The notes: a model not told the origin generated them from the sequence alone. A stretch of DNA of 64,000 nt from an uncultured Aurantimonas sp. (GCA_947488615.1 CANKZU010000008.1:62001-126000); one strand, 5' to 3'; shown: positions 8,454 to 19,770, counted from the first letter of the stretch. Numbers and translations are program-made.

Positions 8454-8935
8454 TGGACTTTCACGTCGATCTGGGCGCCGAGGTCGACCGCTCCTGCGGT
8501 GAAGGTATCGACCCGGTACGAGCCGGACAGGCGGAGCCATGGCTCAGGCTGGGCGCAGCCGCTCGCGCCGCGTCGTCCCACCTGCATGGACCCGGCTTCG
8601 AAGCAGGCTTCGGTCCGCTGCACTTCGAATTGCAGGACCTCGGATTCCGAGGCGGACTTCGCCTCGGGAGAATCGTCGGAGGAAAAGGTGGTGATCGACG
8701 CGGAATAGCCGTTCTGATTCAGAAATTCGGCCACGCCCTCGGCATCGTCGCCGAGCCGGATGGCGCCCTCTACGGCGACGCGGAGGGCGTCGTCAAGCGA
8801 GGCTTGCGCCTCGAAGCGAAGGGCGTAGTCCGCCGTTCCGATCGCCGCGATCGCGAACAGCGGCGCCAGAATGGCGAACTCCAGTGCGGCGATCCCAGAC
8901 TCGTTCCTGCCGAAGCGCTTTGATCGGATGTTCAT
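8450..8935 (-). CDS. TadE-like pseudopilin
   Basis: A 161-residue protein with the TadE motif NESGIAALEFAILAPLFAIAAIG near its N-terminus and a long extracytoplasmic part with two Cys. The ATG at 8935 overlaps the TAA stop of the TadG-like gene by one base, and its own stop overlaps the next start, so the three genes form one tightly coupled operon. The role is inferred from family: minor pilin or assembly factor of a Tad pilus. Confidence 0.87.
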   Translation of the reverse strand: MNIRSKRFGRNESGIAALEFAILAPLFAIAAIGTADYALRFEAQASLDDALRVAVEGAIRLGDDAEGVAEFLNQNGYSASITTFSSDDSPEAKSASESEVLQFEVQRTEACFEAGSMQVGRRGASGCAQPEPWLRLSGSYRVDTFTAGAVDLGAQIDVKVQ

Positions 8936-10143
8936 TAGCCGGTTATCCAGGCCGACTGGTTGACGACCAGGTCGGTCTGCCCGTCGCCGCCACCGACGCA
9001 CGAGCTGTCGAAATCGCTCGAACCTTTGTAGCTGATCGAACCGCCGATAATCCGGGTGCAGCTGGCGACGCTGGTGGCATTGCCGTTGATCTTCACCTCG
9101 GACGAAGGGAAATAGATGATGCCCGACAGCGCCACGTCCGCCGTGCCGTTGTGCGTGAAGCCATCGCTGTCGCGGCCGAACAGGAGGATATCCTTGAGCG
9201 GCCCGGTCTTGGGGGCCGTCAGCTCGATCCGGGCGTGACCGTTGATGGAGAGGCCGGCGTTCTTCTCGAAGACCAGCGTTACGCCGTCGCCAGTGACCTC
9301 GGTGCCCGAATTCAGCTTGAGATCGCTGGAGAAGACGTAGGTGCCAGGCTCAAGGCGCACGGTTCCCGAAAACTCCGAGGCCGAGCAGCGGCCAGGGCTG
9401 AAGGTTTTCACGGCATTCTTCTTCGTGCCCGAAACGGTGGCCGAACAGCTCCCCGACACCGTCGGCGTGGCAACGAAGGCCAGTGGATCGGCAATCGGGG
9501 CGATGCCGGTCTGCTGTGCCTCGCAGACCGTCTGATCCGGTTTCACACCCTGGATACCGCCGACGGTGACCAGGCATTCCATATCGAGCGAAGCGGAGCC
9601 GAAACGGTAGATCGAGTTCGTCGCGCGCGAATTCGACGCTGCGACACAGTTGCGCAGCCGCACCTGACCGTTGCCCCCGAAGGACAGGGCCGGGCCGGTC
9701 TGATTGAGCGCGACGAGGCAGGCGGACGAGCCGGCGGTGGCTTCGGCCACCGCACTCTTGGCGATATCGATATCGTCATCACCGAAAATCAGCGAAAAAT
9801 AGCGCTGCTGTTTTTCCGAGATCTGCACATTCGTCTTGCCGGAGGCAGCGAAATCGACATCGACTGTGACGGTGTCGGCGGGAAACCCGGCCAGAATGGC
9901 CTGAGCCCGCGCGCGTTGCCGAACCGTGTCGAGGCTGACCCCGTCTTTCCTGAGCAGCGCGGAGGAATAGGCAACGGCGTCGGTCACCGTCGTGAGCTTC
10001 ACCTGCCGGGCGCGCCACATCGAAGCCTCGACGCCGATGGCCATCATACCAACTGCTGCGGGCAGCACCAGCGCGCCGATGATGGCAATGGTGCCATCTC
10101 GGTTCCCGGCAAAGCGGCGGAATAGTCCGCGCAGCGGTTTCAC
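8935..10143 (-). CDS. TadG-like pilus assembly protein
   Basis: A 402-residue protein with a basic N-terminus followed by DGTIAIIGALVLPAAVGMMAIGVEASMW, the TadG-type membrane anchor that is also found in the putative Flp pilus-assembly TadE/G-like family. The large outer part is rich in Gly, Ser, Thr and Asn, contains many Cys, and its second half (roughly 260-390) has the short beta repeats of a right-handed helix. The start is a GTG at 10143 behind ACAGGAGACGCGC. It is the first gene of the three-gene operon. Unlike classical TadG I see no MIDAS-bearing von Willebrand A domain. Confidence 0.82.
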   Translation of the reverse strand: MKPLRGLFRRFAGNRDGTIAIIGALVLPAAVGMMAIGVEASMWRARQVKLTTVTDAVAYSSALLRKDGVSLDTVRQRARAQAILAGFPADTVTVDVDFAASGKTNVQISEKQQRYFSLIFGDDDIDIAKSAVAEATAGSSACLVALNQTGPALSFGGNGQVRLRNCVAASNSRATNSIYRFGSASLDMECLVTVGGIQGVKPDQTVCEAQQTGIAPIADPLAFVATPTVSGSCSATVSGTKKNAVKTFSPGRCSASEFSGTVRLEPGTYVFSSDLKLNSGTEVTGDGVTLVFEKNAGLSINGHARIELTAPKTGPLKDILLFGRDSDGFTHNGTADVALSGIIYFPSSEVKINGNATSVASCTRIIGGSISYKGSSDFDSSCVGGGDGQTDLVVNQSAWITG

Positions 10144-10344
10144 GCGCGTCTCCTGTTTAAATTCAATTCCTTAGCTTGCCCGCAGAACCCTTCATTTCGG
10201 TTGACGAAAAGCCGGGCTTTCAGGAGGAAACGTTGAGGAAGTGTTCACCATCACGCCAGGACGCATGCGGCGTCGAAGCCGCGCCGGGCGTCGAGGGCAG
10301 GAATCTGCGGACATGGGCATGGCGCCGATCGGCGATGCGGGCGA

Positions 10345-12600
10345 TCAGCCGCCGAACAGCCGCCGGAACAACGAGCTGTCGCTCGCCCGGCCGCCGACCC
10401 GGCCTTCCACCGTCACGCCCGGCGGCGGCGGTCCGTCATAGATGACGACACCCTGCCCGCCGACGTCGGCGGGCGGAAGCGGCGCGCCGGCCTGATTGTA
10501 ATACTGGTCCTCGCCGCCCGGCATCTCGGAATCGTAATAGCGATCGTCGCCATAACCATTGTCTGCGGTGAGCGGGGCTTCCGCCTCGCCGATGCGGTAG
10601 TCGCCGGGCAGCGGTACGGCCGGCAGGCCTTCATGGGCGGCGGTCATGAAATCGTGCCAGGCTTGGGCGGGCAACGACCCGCCGGTAACCTTCTGCATCT
10701 TGGCGCCATTGTCGTTGCCGAGCCAGACGCCGGTCGTCAAATTGGCCGTATAGCCGAGGAACCATGCGTCCTTGTAATCCTGGGTCGTACCGGTCTTGCC
10801 GGCGGCCTGCCATCCCTCGATCGCCGCCTTGCGGCCGGTGCCGCCGGTGACGACGCGGGCGAGCATCGCGTTCATCATGCCGACGACGTCCTCGGAGACG
10901 ATGATCGGCGGAACCTCCGCGCCGCGCTCCCACAGGACTTTGCCGCTCTCTGTCGTGATGCGGTTGACCAGATGTGGAGTCGCCCGATAGCCGCCATTGG
11001 CGAAGGGCGCGAAGGCGCCGGTGAGTTCCAGTAGCGAGACTTCCGAGGTACCGAGCGCGATCGAGGCATTGTCGACCATCGGCGACTCGATCCCCATGCG
11101 CTGGGCGGTCTCGATCACAGCCGGAGCGCCGACATTGTCGACCAACCGCGCCGCGACCGTGTTCAGAGACTGGCGGAGCGCATCGGCGACGGTGACCGGG
11201 CCGCGATAGCGATTGTCGTAGTTGTGCGGCGTCCAATTGCCGATCTGGACCGGCGCATCGTCGATCACCGTTTCGGGACGCCAGCCGTTTTCGAGCGCCG
11301 TCTCGTAGACGAACGGCTTGAACGAGGAGCCCGGCTGCCGCTTGGCATCGACGGCGCGGTTGAACTGGCTCTGGGCGTAGTCGCGACCGCCGACCATGGC
11401 GCGGATCGCACCGGTGCCGTCTACCGCGACGAGCGCGCCTTGCGAGACATTCTGCTTGGCCCCGTCGACGGTCTGCCGGATGACCTTTTCGGCGATCTTC
11501 TCGAGTCCGAGATCGATCGTCGTCTCGGCGATGACGTCCTCGGTCACGTCACCGATGAGATCGCGGATGTCGCGCATGACGAGGTCGGCGGCATAATGCT
11601 CGGCGCCGGTCCAGTAGCTCTTGGCGGTGGTCGGCTTCTGCGCCTTGGCGTCGGCGTATTCGGCTTCGCCGATGAACCCAGAGTCGCGCATGGCGGCCAG
11701 CACGATCTCGGCGCGCGCCTTGGCAGCGGCCGGATCGCGCGCGGGCGACAGACGCGATGGCGCCTTCAACAGCCCGGCGAGAAGCGCCGCCTCACCCAGA
11801 TCCACCTCGGACGCGGTTTTGTTGAAATAGCGCCGCGCGGCCGCCTCGACGCCGGTCGCGCCCGAGCCGAAATAGACCCGGTTGAGATACATTTCCAGGA
11901 TCTGGTTCTTGGTGAACTTGGTCTCCAGCCATAGCGCCAGGATCGCCTCCTGGATCTTGCGCTGGATGGTCTGTTCCGGATTCAGAAAGATGTTCTTGGC
12001 CAGCTGCTGGGTCAGGGTGGAGCCGCCCTGCACCGTTTCGCCCGCCGCCATGTTCTCGTTGAAGGCGCGAACGATACCGATCGGGTCGATGCCCCAATGC
12101 TGGTAAAAGCGCCGGTCCTCAATGGCGATCACCGCCTGCGGAATATAGGGGCTGACCTCGTCGAGCGAGACCGCCTTGCCGCCGGTCAGGCCGCGATTGG
12201 CCATCAGTCCGCCGGCGACCGAGACGATCTTGACGTTCGGGGGGCGATCCGGGATCGCCCAGGCTTCCTGCGGCAGCTTGACGGCGAAATAACCGACCAC
12301 GGCGGCGACCGCGAGGCCGCCGACGAGGCCGAGCATCAGGAACAGCCGGAAGATATGGCCGAGGAAGCCGCGCCGGCGCCGTCCACCCCCAGATCCGCCT
12401 GAACCGCCGCCTTTCGAGCGCCGCGCGGTCGAAGCGGGCTTGGCCGAGCGCGTCTTGCCGGGTGCGGCTTTGTTGCGAAGCTTGCGGCGCGCGTCGTTGG
12501 TCGCCATCGGCGCGGCCCTGTCGTCGGCGCTGACATGGAAGTCGTGGTCGCCTTCCGGCCCGTCAAAGGTCGGTTCGATGCGCTCGTGCCGTCGTGCCAT
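10345..12600 (-). CDS. Class A penicillin-binding protein (PBP1A type)
   Basis: This 751-residue bifunctional enzyme polymerises and cross-links peptidoglycan. It has an 80-residue basic, low-complexity cytoplasmic tail, one membrane helix (about 83-105), a GT51 glycosyltransferase domain (catalytic EDRRF at 161-165, GGSTLTQQ near 192-199) and a transpeptidase domain with all three motifs: SSFK at 425-428, SLN at 478-480 and KTG at 602-604. The C-terminal 80 residues are acidic and Tyr/Pro/Gly-rich. It stands alone and carries a perfect TTAA-N7-TTAA box about 100 bp upstream, so cell-cycle control by CtrA is possible. Confidence 0.95.
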   Translation of the reverse strand: MARRHERIEPTFDGPEGDHDFHVSADDRAAPMATNDARRKLRNKAAPGKTRSAKPASTARRSKGGGSGGSGGGRRRRGFLGHIFRLFLMLGLVGGLAVAAVVGYFAVKLPQEAWAIPDRPPNVKIVSVAGGLMANRGLTGGKAVSLDEVSPYIPQAVIAIEDRRFYQHWGIDPIGIVRAFNENMAAGETVQGGSTLTQQLAKNIFLNPEQTIQRKIQEAILALWLETKFTKNQILEMYLNRVYFGSGATGVEAAARRYFNKTASEVDLGEAALLAGLLKAPSRLSPARDPAAAKARAEIVLAAMRDSGFIGEAEYADAKAQKPTTAKSYWTGAEHYAADLVMRDIRDLIGDVTEDVIAETTIDLGLEKIAEKVIRQTVDGAKQNVSQGALVAVDGTGAIRAMVGGRDYAQSQFNRAVDAKRQPGSSFKPFVYETALENGWRPETVIDDAPVQIGNWTPHNYDNRYRGPVTVADALRQSLNTVAARLVDNVGAPAVIETAQRMGIESPMVDNASIALGTSEVSLLELTGAFAPFANGGYRATPHLVNRITTESGKVLWERGAEVPPIIVSEDVVGMMNAMLARVVTGGTGRKAAIEGWQAAGKTGTTQDYKDAWFLGYTANLTTGVWLGNDNGAKMQKVTGGSLPAQAWHDFMTAAHEGLPAVPLPGDYRIGEAEAPLTADNGYGDDRYYDSEMPGGEDQYYNQAGAPLPPADVGGQGVVIYDGPPPPGVTVEGRVGGRASDSSLFRRLFGG

Positions 12601-12698
12601 TTAGCCCAAAGCCCTTTCGGCGAAGAGCATGCCGCCGCGGCGACGGCCCACCCTCAATCATCCCCTTACCAGCGGGAATGCAGTCTAATTGCGGCGAT

Positions 12699-12713
12699 TT
12701 AACGGGGCGTTAA
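12699..12713 (-). promoter_or_regulatory. CtrA-type box upstream of PBP gene
   Basis: TTAACGGGGCGTTAA is a perfect TTAA-N7-TTAA, the full recognition site of the alphaproteobacterial cell-cycle regulator CtrA. It lies 99 bp before the PBP start codon, in its promoter region. Confidence 0.5.
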
Positions 12714-12760
12714 GCAATTGACGTCGGGCTCGGACCCCCGCGTCGGCGACCCGCGCTATC

Positions 12761-13594
12761 TTAGAACAGGTCGAGCGAGAAGCGGCGCGAGATACCGAGA
12801 CCGAAGGTGTACTGGTCGTCGTCGCCGGCCTTGACGATGGGCGAATCCTTGGCGTCGCCGATCAGCCGCTCATAGGAGGCGTCAGCGTTGAGGAACCAGT
12901 CGGTATACACCTCGTAGCGTGCCGAGGCCGCGACGCCGACGCTCTTGAAGCCGCCTTCGGGCGCATAGGTGGTGAACCGGCCGCCGGAGGCGAAGGCTTC
13001 CGACGTCGTGACCCCGAAATAGGCGTCCATGTAGTCGCTGGAGGCAAAGCTCGCGGTCGGCCCGGCCTTGAGGATGATCCGCTCGGTCGGCCGCACGATC
13101 AGATTGGCGCCGATATCGCCGACGAGGCCCTCGCCGCCGCCGAAGGCGTAGCGCGCCGCACCGTAGATCTCGGCGTTCTCCCATTCATAGCTGGCCTTCA
13201 GACCCAGCTCGTAGGTGGCGTCGACATCGTTCAGGCCGGCGAGTTCGGGGAAATCGGACGCTTCGCGCTCGCCGGTGTAACCGAAGGACGGACCGATCGA
13301 GAAACCGCGACCATCCTTGCCGCCGAAGGCGCCGATGCCGGGAATGCTGAGATATTCGACGCTGACGATCGGCACCGGGGTGATCTGATATTCGTCCGAG
13401 CCGTCGTATTCCGGCGAGACGAAGCCGGAAATGCCGAGCTCGAAGACGAAATCCGCATCGCCGTAGTCATTGGCGGCCGGGGCGAGCGGCGCCGGGTTCG
13501 AATCGTAGGGGCCGGCGACGTGATCGGCCGCCGTGGCAGTGAGGCTCGAACCGAGAAGAAGGGCGAGCGCCAGGGCGCCGGTACGCACGATCAT
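12761..13594 (-). CDS. MipA/OmpV family outer-membrane protein
   Basis: A 277-residue outer-membrane protein. The ATG at 13594 lies 9 nt after GGAG and begins a signal peptide (MIVRTGALALALLLGSSLTATAA). The mature part has the MipA/OmpV pattern of alternating strands (YQITPVPIVSVEYLSIPG, GFSIGPSFGYTGERE) and ends YTFGLGISRRFSLDLF, with a terminal Phe as expected for barrel insertion. MipA of E. coli scaffolds MltA and PBP1B; here the gene lies next to a class A PBP, transcribed the same way, which fits but does not prove a wall-related role. Confidence 0.88.
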   Translation of the reverse strand: MIVRTGALALALLLGSSLTATAADHVAGPYDSNPAPLAPAANDYGDADFVFELGISGFVSPEYDGSDEYQITPVPIVSVEYLSIPGIGAFGGKDGRGFSIGPSFGYTGEREASDFPELAGLNDVDATYELGLKASYEWENAEIYGAARYAFGGGEGLVGDIGANLIVRPTERIILKAGPTASFASSDYMDAYFGVTTSEAFASGGRFTTYAPEGGFKSVGVAASARYEVYTDWFLNADASYERLIGDAKDSPIVKAGDDDQYTFGLGISRRFSLDLF

Positions 13595-13830
13595 GTCCTG
13601 ATACTCCAGCCATTCGCGCCTCATTTTGCCGTGGTGGCACCGGGCACGTTATGCCCCTTCGTTCATACTGGATATCCGGCGATCGACAATGCTGTCCGAC
13701 GTGGTTTTCGGCTTCCGGCGCGGTTTCCGTTCCCGCCGTTGCCCGGCGACCACAGCGGCGGTTTGCCGCGACTCGCTTGATCGGTCCAGCCGCATCCGCC
13801 ACACTCGCGGCGTTCAAGGTGCGGAGACCG

Positions 13831-15930
13831 ATGCGAAGCGAAATTTGCGAGAAGCTGTCGGTCTTCTGTGCTGTCCTGTTCGGCTTAGCGACCGCCTCCG
13901 CAGGGCCCGCTACCTTCGCGCTGGGAGGCGCAGCGGCTGTTTTGACCCTGCCCTCGATACTGGAAAAACTGCGGCAAAGCGGGCCGGAGCCCCAAGCGAT
14001 GATGAAGCGGCTCGAATTCCGAATCGCTGCGAACTACCGCGATTGGGCCCGCAATGGCGGTGACATCACGGACGATCAGATTCCACCGATGGAGGCTGCG
14101 CTGGCCGCCGTTCTGCCACGGCTCGCCCTTGATCCGCGCCAATTGATGGAAGCCGGTCGAGACAATTCGCGCCGCGCGACAATCGTTCTGACGGAGGCCA
14201 GCATTGCGGCGCCGGGCGACTTTGGCTCGGAGATCGACCCGCAACAGAGGATCAACCGAGGCTCGCTCCATGGCCTCGTCGTTCAGACGCTGGCCGCACT
14301 CGACGGCGACCCGATTTTCGAAGCAACGATGCAGCCCTGGTTCCAGCGCGAGGTGCTGGCCGATCTCAAGGCGTTGACGCGCGGGCAGACCGAAATTCGG
14401 GCTGACAATGTCGCGGCCCATGGGATGCTGGAGGAAATTCTTCGTCGTCTTCCGCCGACCGAGACAGAGGCGGCGACCGAAGCGGGTATCCCGGAATCGA
14501 CTTTGATTGAGCTCGCCGCACGTATTGCTTCCGACGTGACGGACCTCGATCAGGCGCGGGCCGAACTGACCCGTGCGGTTGATATCGCCATCGAAGTGCA
14601 GAACGATTCGCGGCGCGGCAACAACACCGGCGCGTTCGTCGAGGAAGTCTTGCGCCGCATGGCGGCACTTTCCGCGACCGGCCACTATGCCGAAGCCGCG
14701 TTGGAAGCCGACCGCGCTTTCGCCGAGTGGGAGAGCGCGGAGGAGGATCGGCGTCAGGGAGCCCTGGCTCGCGGCGTCCGCATTCTCGACGCTGGCGTAA
14801 AGCAGGATATCCTCCGTCGCGACGCGGCTTCCGCCGCCAAGCGCCTCGTCCGCATCCTCGATCTCGAAATTGCAGAAACCGAACGCTTCGCCGCCCTGTG
14901 GCGCCGGCAGCACGAATGGTACGTGCGCGGTCGCGACAAGGGCCTCAATCTCGATCTCGATCTCAAAGTATCGATCGAACTGGCGCGGATCGGAGTCGAG
15001 CGGGCTAATAATTGTGATGAGCGGGGCGCGGCATTGAACATCATCGGGCTCGCGCTTAGCGAACTCGGCCAGCGCGAGACCGACACCGAACGCCTTGAAG
15101 AGGCCGTCGACGCCTACAACGCTGCCCTCGAAGAATATAAGCGTGACCGCGTCCCCCTCGACTGGGCCGGAACGCAAAACAATCTCGGCAACGCCCTCCT
15201 GGCACTCGGCCTGCCCGAGACCGGCACCGAACGCCTCGAACAGGCCGTCGACGCTTTTCGCGACGCCCTTGAAGAGCGCCCCCGCGACCGCGAGCCATAC
15301 CTGTGGGCACAAACGCAGAACAATCTCGGCAACGCGCTGGCGAGCCTCGGCCAGCGCGAGAGCGGCACAGAGCGCCTCGAACAGGCCGTCAACGCCTACA
15401 ACGCCGCCCTCGAAGTATACACCCGCGACCGCGTGCCCCGCGACTGGGCCATGATCCAGAATAATCTCGGCAACGCGCTCCGGAGCCTTGGCCAGCGCGA
15501 GAGCGGCACCGCACGCCTCGAACAGGCCGTCGACGCTTTCAACGCTGCCCTCGAAGAAATTGCCCGCGACCGTATTCCCCTCCAATGGGCCGGAACCCAG
15601 AACAATCTCGGCAACGCCCTCCGGACCCTCGGCGAGTGCGAGAGCGGCACAGAACGCCTCGAACAGGCCATCGACGCCTTCAACGCCGCCCTCGAAGAAA
15701 TTACCCGCGACCGCGTGCCTTTTCAGTGGGCACAAACGCAGGAAAATCTGGCCATCGCGTTTTTCTCGCTTTTCCAGAAAACCAACGAGCAAAGCCAATT
15801 GCACTCCGCCCTCGACGCCGTCGATGCTGCGCTGGAGGTCTTCCGGGAATCGCAAGCAGCCTTCTACATCGAAAAAGCCGAGCGGTTGCGAGCGGAGATC
15901 ATCGACGCGATGGGCGTGGCAGACGACTGA
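13831..15930 (+). CDS. Tetratricopeptide-repeat protein with five exact 47-aa repeats
   Basis: A 699-residue protein starting at 13831, after a GGAG ribosome-binding site. Residues 9-45 are hydrophobic, so it may be anchored in the membrane. The middle is helical and not recognised. From 15124 to 15828 five units of exactly 141 bp (47 residues) follow without indels, each with WAxTQNNLGNAL, then RESGTERLEQAVDAFNAALEE and RDRVP. They are TPR-like helix pairs. A diverged unit precedes them and one decays after them. Such repeats usually bind protein partners. The DNA of the repeats is highly similar, pointing to recent duplication or conversion. No enzymatic domain is visible and function is unknown. 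Confidence 0.85.
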   Translation: MRSEICEKLSVFCAVLFGLATASAGPATFALGGAAAVLTLPSILEKLRQSGPEPQAMMKRLEFRIAANYRDWARNGGDITDDQIPPMEAALAAVLPRLALDPRQLMEAGRDNSRRATIVLTEASIAAPGDFGSEIDPQQRINRGSLHGLVVQTLAALDGDPIFEATMQPWFQREVLADLKALTRGQTEIRADNVAAHGMLEEILRRLPPTETEAATEAGIPESTLIELAARIASDVTDLDQARAELTRAVDIAIEVQNDSRRGNNTGAFVEEVLRRMAALSATGHYAEAALEADRAFAEWESAEEDRRQGALARGVRILDAGVKQDILRRDAASAAKRLVRILDLEIAETERFAALWRRQHEWYVRGRDKGLNLDLDLKVSIELARIGVERANNCDERGAALNIIGLALSELGQRETDTERLEEAVDAYNAALEEYKRDRVPLDWAGTQNNLGNALLALGLPETGTERLEQAVDAFRDALEERPRDREPYLWAQTQNNLGNALASLGQRESGTERLEQAVNAYNAALEVYTRDRVPRDWAMIQNNLGNALRSLGQRESGTARLEQAVDAFNAALEEIARDRIPLQWAGTQNNLGNALRTLGECESGTERLEQAIDAFNAALEEITRDRVPFQWAQTQENLAIAFFSLFQKTNEQSQLHSALDAVDAALEVFRESQAAFYIEKAERLRAEIIDAMGVADD
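15124..15828 (+). repeat. Five tandem 141-bp coding repeats
   Basis: Unit starts are at 15124, 15265, 15406, 15547 and 15688, all in frame and the same length. A sixth, partial ALEVF unit starts at 15829. They encode the TPR-like array; the last unit has diverged in its second half. Confidence 0.9.
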
Positions 15931-15946
15931 CACACCGCCACCCCAA

Positions 15947-15985
15947 CTAAAAAGGGCGCGGCAACCCCCTCGGCGCCGCGCCCTT
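15947..15985 (-). terminator. Terminator of the M20 peptidase gene
   Basis: An 11-bp stem AAGGGCGCGGC/GCCGCGCCCTT (15952-15962 with 15975-15985) with a 12-nt loop. On the minus strand it runs directly into TTTTTAG, giving a canonical intrinsic terminator for the gene ending at 16080. The hairpin may also slow plus-strand readthrough from the TPR gene. Confidence 0.8.
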
Positions 15986-16067
15986 CGCTGGTCCCCCGCT
16001 TGTCATGCGAAGCGCATGCGCTCCGCGAGTGCGGTATCCTCGTGATCGCTAAGATTACGCGCAATCC

Positions 16068-16079
16068 GTTAACGACTCG

Positions 16080-16084
<5 letters not shown>
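16068..16084. promoter_or_regulatory. 17-bp palindrome, CtrA-type box with GANTC
   Basis: GTTAACGACTCGTTAAC is a perfect palindrome around one central base. It contains TTAA-N7-TTAAC, the CtrA consensus, and GACTC, a CcrM methylation site (GANTC), in the spacer. It overlaps the stop codon of the M20 peptidase, between two convergent genes. Confidence 0.4.
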
Positions 16085-17474
<1,390 letters not shown>

Positions 17475-17623
17475 GGATATCCCATCGTTGGAGAAAGCGC
17501 CGAACGAAAACGGCCGCTGCCCCTCTCGGGTCACAGCCGGCCATCGAACGCGGTCGTTATGGCGCTATCGTTACGGGAGCGAGACGGTCGGGATCAAGGC
17601 CTCAGACGAGCGCCGTGCCTCTG

Positions 17624-18460
17624 TCACTCCACCATCGCGCCGGGGCCAGGCGTCGCGCCGGGCGGGCATTTGCCGAGGATGATCATGCCGAGCACCTCGT
17701 CCTTGGTGACGTCGCCGGTCCTGGCGCCGCCGACGATCTGGCCGTTCTTCATGACGATCACCCGGTCGGCCAGATCGAAGACGTCGTGGATGTCGTGGCT
17801 GATCAGGAAGATGCCGATGCCGTCCTTCTTCAGTTCCTTGATCAGTTCGCCGACCTGCGCGGTCTCCTGCGGCCCGAGCGCGGCGGTCGGCTCGTCCATG
17901 ATCAGGATCTTGGCGTTGAACAGGATCGCCCTTGCGATCGCGACCGACTGCCGCTGGCCGCCGGACAGCGCCTTCACCGGCTCCTTGAAGCGGCGGAAAT
18001 TCGGATTCAGCCGACCCATCACCTTGCGGGCCTCGGCCTCCATCGCCGCGTCGTCGAGCGTGCCCCAGGCCGTCAGGATCTCACGGCCGAGGAAGAGGTT
18101 GGCGGCGGCGTCGACATTGTCGGCCAGCGCCAGCGTCTGGTAGATCGTCTCGATGCCGTAGGCCTTGGCGTCGCGCGGGTTGGAGATCGCGGCCTCCTCG
18201 CCGCGCACATGAATCGTGCCGGCATCACGCTTGTAGGCGCCCGAGAGGATCTTGATCAGGGTCGACTTGCCGGCACCGTTGTGGCCGAGCAGCGCCACGA
18301 CCTCGCCGGGATACAGGTCGACCGAGGCGCCTTCGACCGCGTGAATGCCGCCGAAGGCGATCGAAATGTCGCGCATGTCGATCAGCGCCGGCCCGCTGCG
18401 GTCGACGGCGCCGGGGTGGCCGGGGCCGTGGTCGGTGATGGCCTCCATCGTCGTGCTCAT
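17624..18460 (-). CDS. Sugar ABC transporter ATP-binding protein (single domain)
   Basis: A 278-residue ATPase energising the sugar importer encoded just upstream. It has Walker A (GHNGAGKST), the Q-loop, the signature [14 protein letters not shown], Walker B ([12 protein letters not shown]) and the H-loop (LISHDIHDV). Only one nucleotide-binding domain is present, unlike XylG/RbsA of enteric bacteria, which fuse two; rhizobial FrcA-type proteins share this short form. The ATG follows GGAGGGCCGC and overlaps the permease stop (ATGA). It is the last gene of the operon. Confidence 0.92.
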   Translation of the reverse strand: MSTTMEAITDHGPGHPGAVDRSGPALIDMRDISIAFGGIHAVEGASVDLYPGEVVALLGHNGAGKSTLIKILSGAYKRDAGTIHVRGEEAAISNPRDAKAYGIETIYQTLALADNVDAAANLFLGREILTAWGTLDDAAMEAEARKVMGRLNPNFRRFKEPVKALSGGQRQSVAIARAILFNAKILIMDEPTAALGPQETAQVGELIKELKKDGIGIFLISHDIHDVFDLADRVIVMKNGQIVGGARTGDVTKDEVLGMIILGKCPPGATPGPGAMVE

Positions 18461-19770
18461 GCGGCCCTCCTGCGGTAGGTGGTGTCGATCCAGACGGCGA
18501 TGACGAGGACGATGCCGACGACGATCGACTGCAGCGGCGAATCGACGCCCAGAAGCACCATGCCCGATTGCAGCGACTGCATGACGAGAGCGCCGAGCAT
18601 CGCGCCGATGATCGTCCCGGCGCCGCCGGCGAGCGAGGTGCCGCCGATCACCGCCGCGGCGATGACATAGAGCTCGTCGAGCGTGCCGAGGGCGTTGGTG
18701 GCGGCGTTGAGCCGGGCGGTGGAGATCGCCGCGCCAAGAGCGGCGAGGCCGCCCATCAGCATGAACACCTTCATCAGCACCCAGCGGGTGTTGATGCCGG
18801 CGAGTTCCGCGGCTTCCGGATTGCCGCCGATGGCGAAGACATAACGGCCGAAGCGGGTGCGGCGGGCGACGAAGGTCATGACGATGCCGACCACGATGGC
18901 GAGCAGCACCGGCACGGCGACGCCATAGCCGATATGCAGACCGCCTTCGGGCACTTCGATGCCGTTGGCGGTGGCGTAGCGCCGCGCGATCGCCGACGGC
19001 CATTCATAGGCATTGACGATGGCGGCGGCGCCGATAATCGCCACGAAGACGACGGCGCCGATGGTCGCCTCCGCCCAGATCGGCCGGAGCGGGAAGCCGA
19101 AGCTGAGGCGGCGGCGGCGCGCGAGGACGAGCGACACAGCGACGACGACGCAGGCGACGAGAGCGAGGATCCAGGTCCAGGTCTCGCCGAGCGAACCACT
19201 GGCGCCGCCGCCCATCAGCCGGAAGGTATCGTCGAGCGGCGCGACCGTGCGGCCGGAGGTCAGCCACCAGGCGCCGCCGCGCCAGACCAGGAGGCCGCCG
19301 AGTGTGACGATGAAGGCCGGCACGCCGAGATAGGCGATGACATAGCCTTGCAGGCCGCCGATCGCGACGCCGACGAGAACGCCGCCGAGAAGCGTGATGA
19401 TCCAGACGAAGGGGCTGTCGAAACCGAGGATACCGGGCAGGATCTGCGCCTGCAGCGCGGCCATCGCCATCCCGGTGAAGCCGAGGATGGAGCCGACCGA
19501 CAGGTCGATGTTGCGGGTCACGATGACCAGCACCATGCCGGTCGCCATCACCGCGATCGACGAGGTCTGGACCGTGAGATTCCACAAGTTGCGGGGCGTC
19601 AGGAAGATGCCGCCGGACAGGACATGGAAGACCAGCCAGATGACCAGCAGCGCGCCGACCATGCCGAGCATGCGCGTGTCCACCTCGGTGGCGCGGATGA
19701 AGCCCTTGAGGCCACCGCCGCCCGGCGTTGCCGCCGCGCCTGTTGCCGTCCCCGATGTTGCTTGACTCAT
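18457..19770 (-). CDS. xylH: Xylose-type ABC transporter permease
   Basis: A 437-residue inner-membrane permease of the BPD_transp_2 family with about ten or more hydrophobic helices. Family motifs include [25 protein letters not shown] and [25 protein letters not shown]. The length and a long middle loop are typical of XylH rather than RbsC. The ATG at 19770 lies behind AAGGAGGCGGCC. It is separated from xylF by about 180 bp holding a stem-loop, and coupled to the ATPase gene by a 4-bp overlap. Confidence 0.9.
   Translation of the reverse strand: MSQATSGTATGAAATPGGGGLKGFIRATEVDTRMLGMVGALLVIWLVFHVLSGGIFLTPRNLWNLTVQTSSIAVMATGMVLVIVTRNIDLSVGSILGFTGMAMAALQAQILPGILGFDSPFVWIITLLGGVLVGVAIGGLQGYVIAYLGVPAFIVTLGGLLVWRGGAWWLTSGRTVAPLDDTFRLMGGGASGSLGETWTWILALVACVVVAVSLVLARRRRLSFGFPLRPIWAEATIGAVVFVAIIGAAAIVNAYEWPSAIARRYATANGIEVPEGGLHIGYGVAVPVLLAIVVGIVMTFVARRTRFGRYVFAIGGNPEAAELAGINTRWVLMKVFMLMGGLAALGAAISTARLNAATNALGTLDELYVIAAAVIGGTSLAGGAGTIIGAMLGALVMQSLQSGMVLLGVDSPLQSIVVGIVLVIAVWIDTTYRRRAA

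Noticed and set aside
15124..15828. Tandem repeats considered as a CRISPR array
   Set aside because: Units are 141 bp, in frame and coding, with no spacer-repeat alternation.
13885..15933. Long minus-strand open frame antisense to the TPR gene
   Set aside because: It mirrors the repeats of the plus-strand gene; high GC leaves few stops, and the protein lacks any domain.
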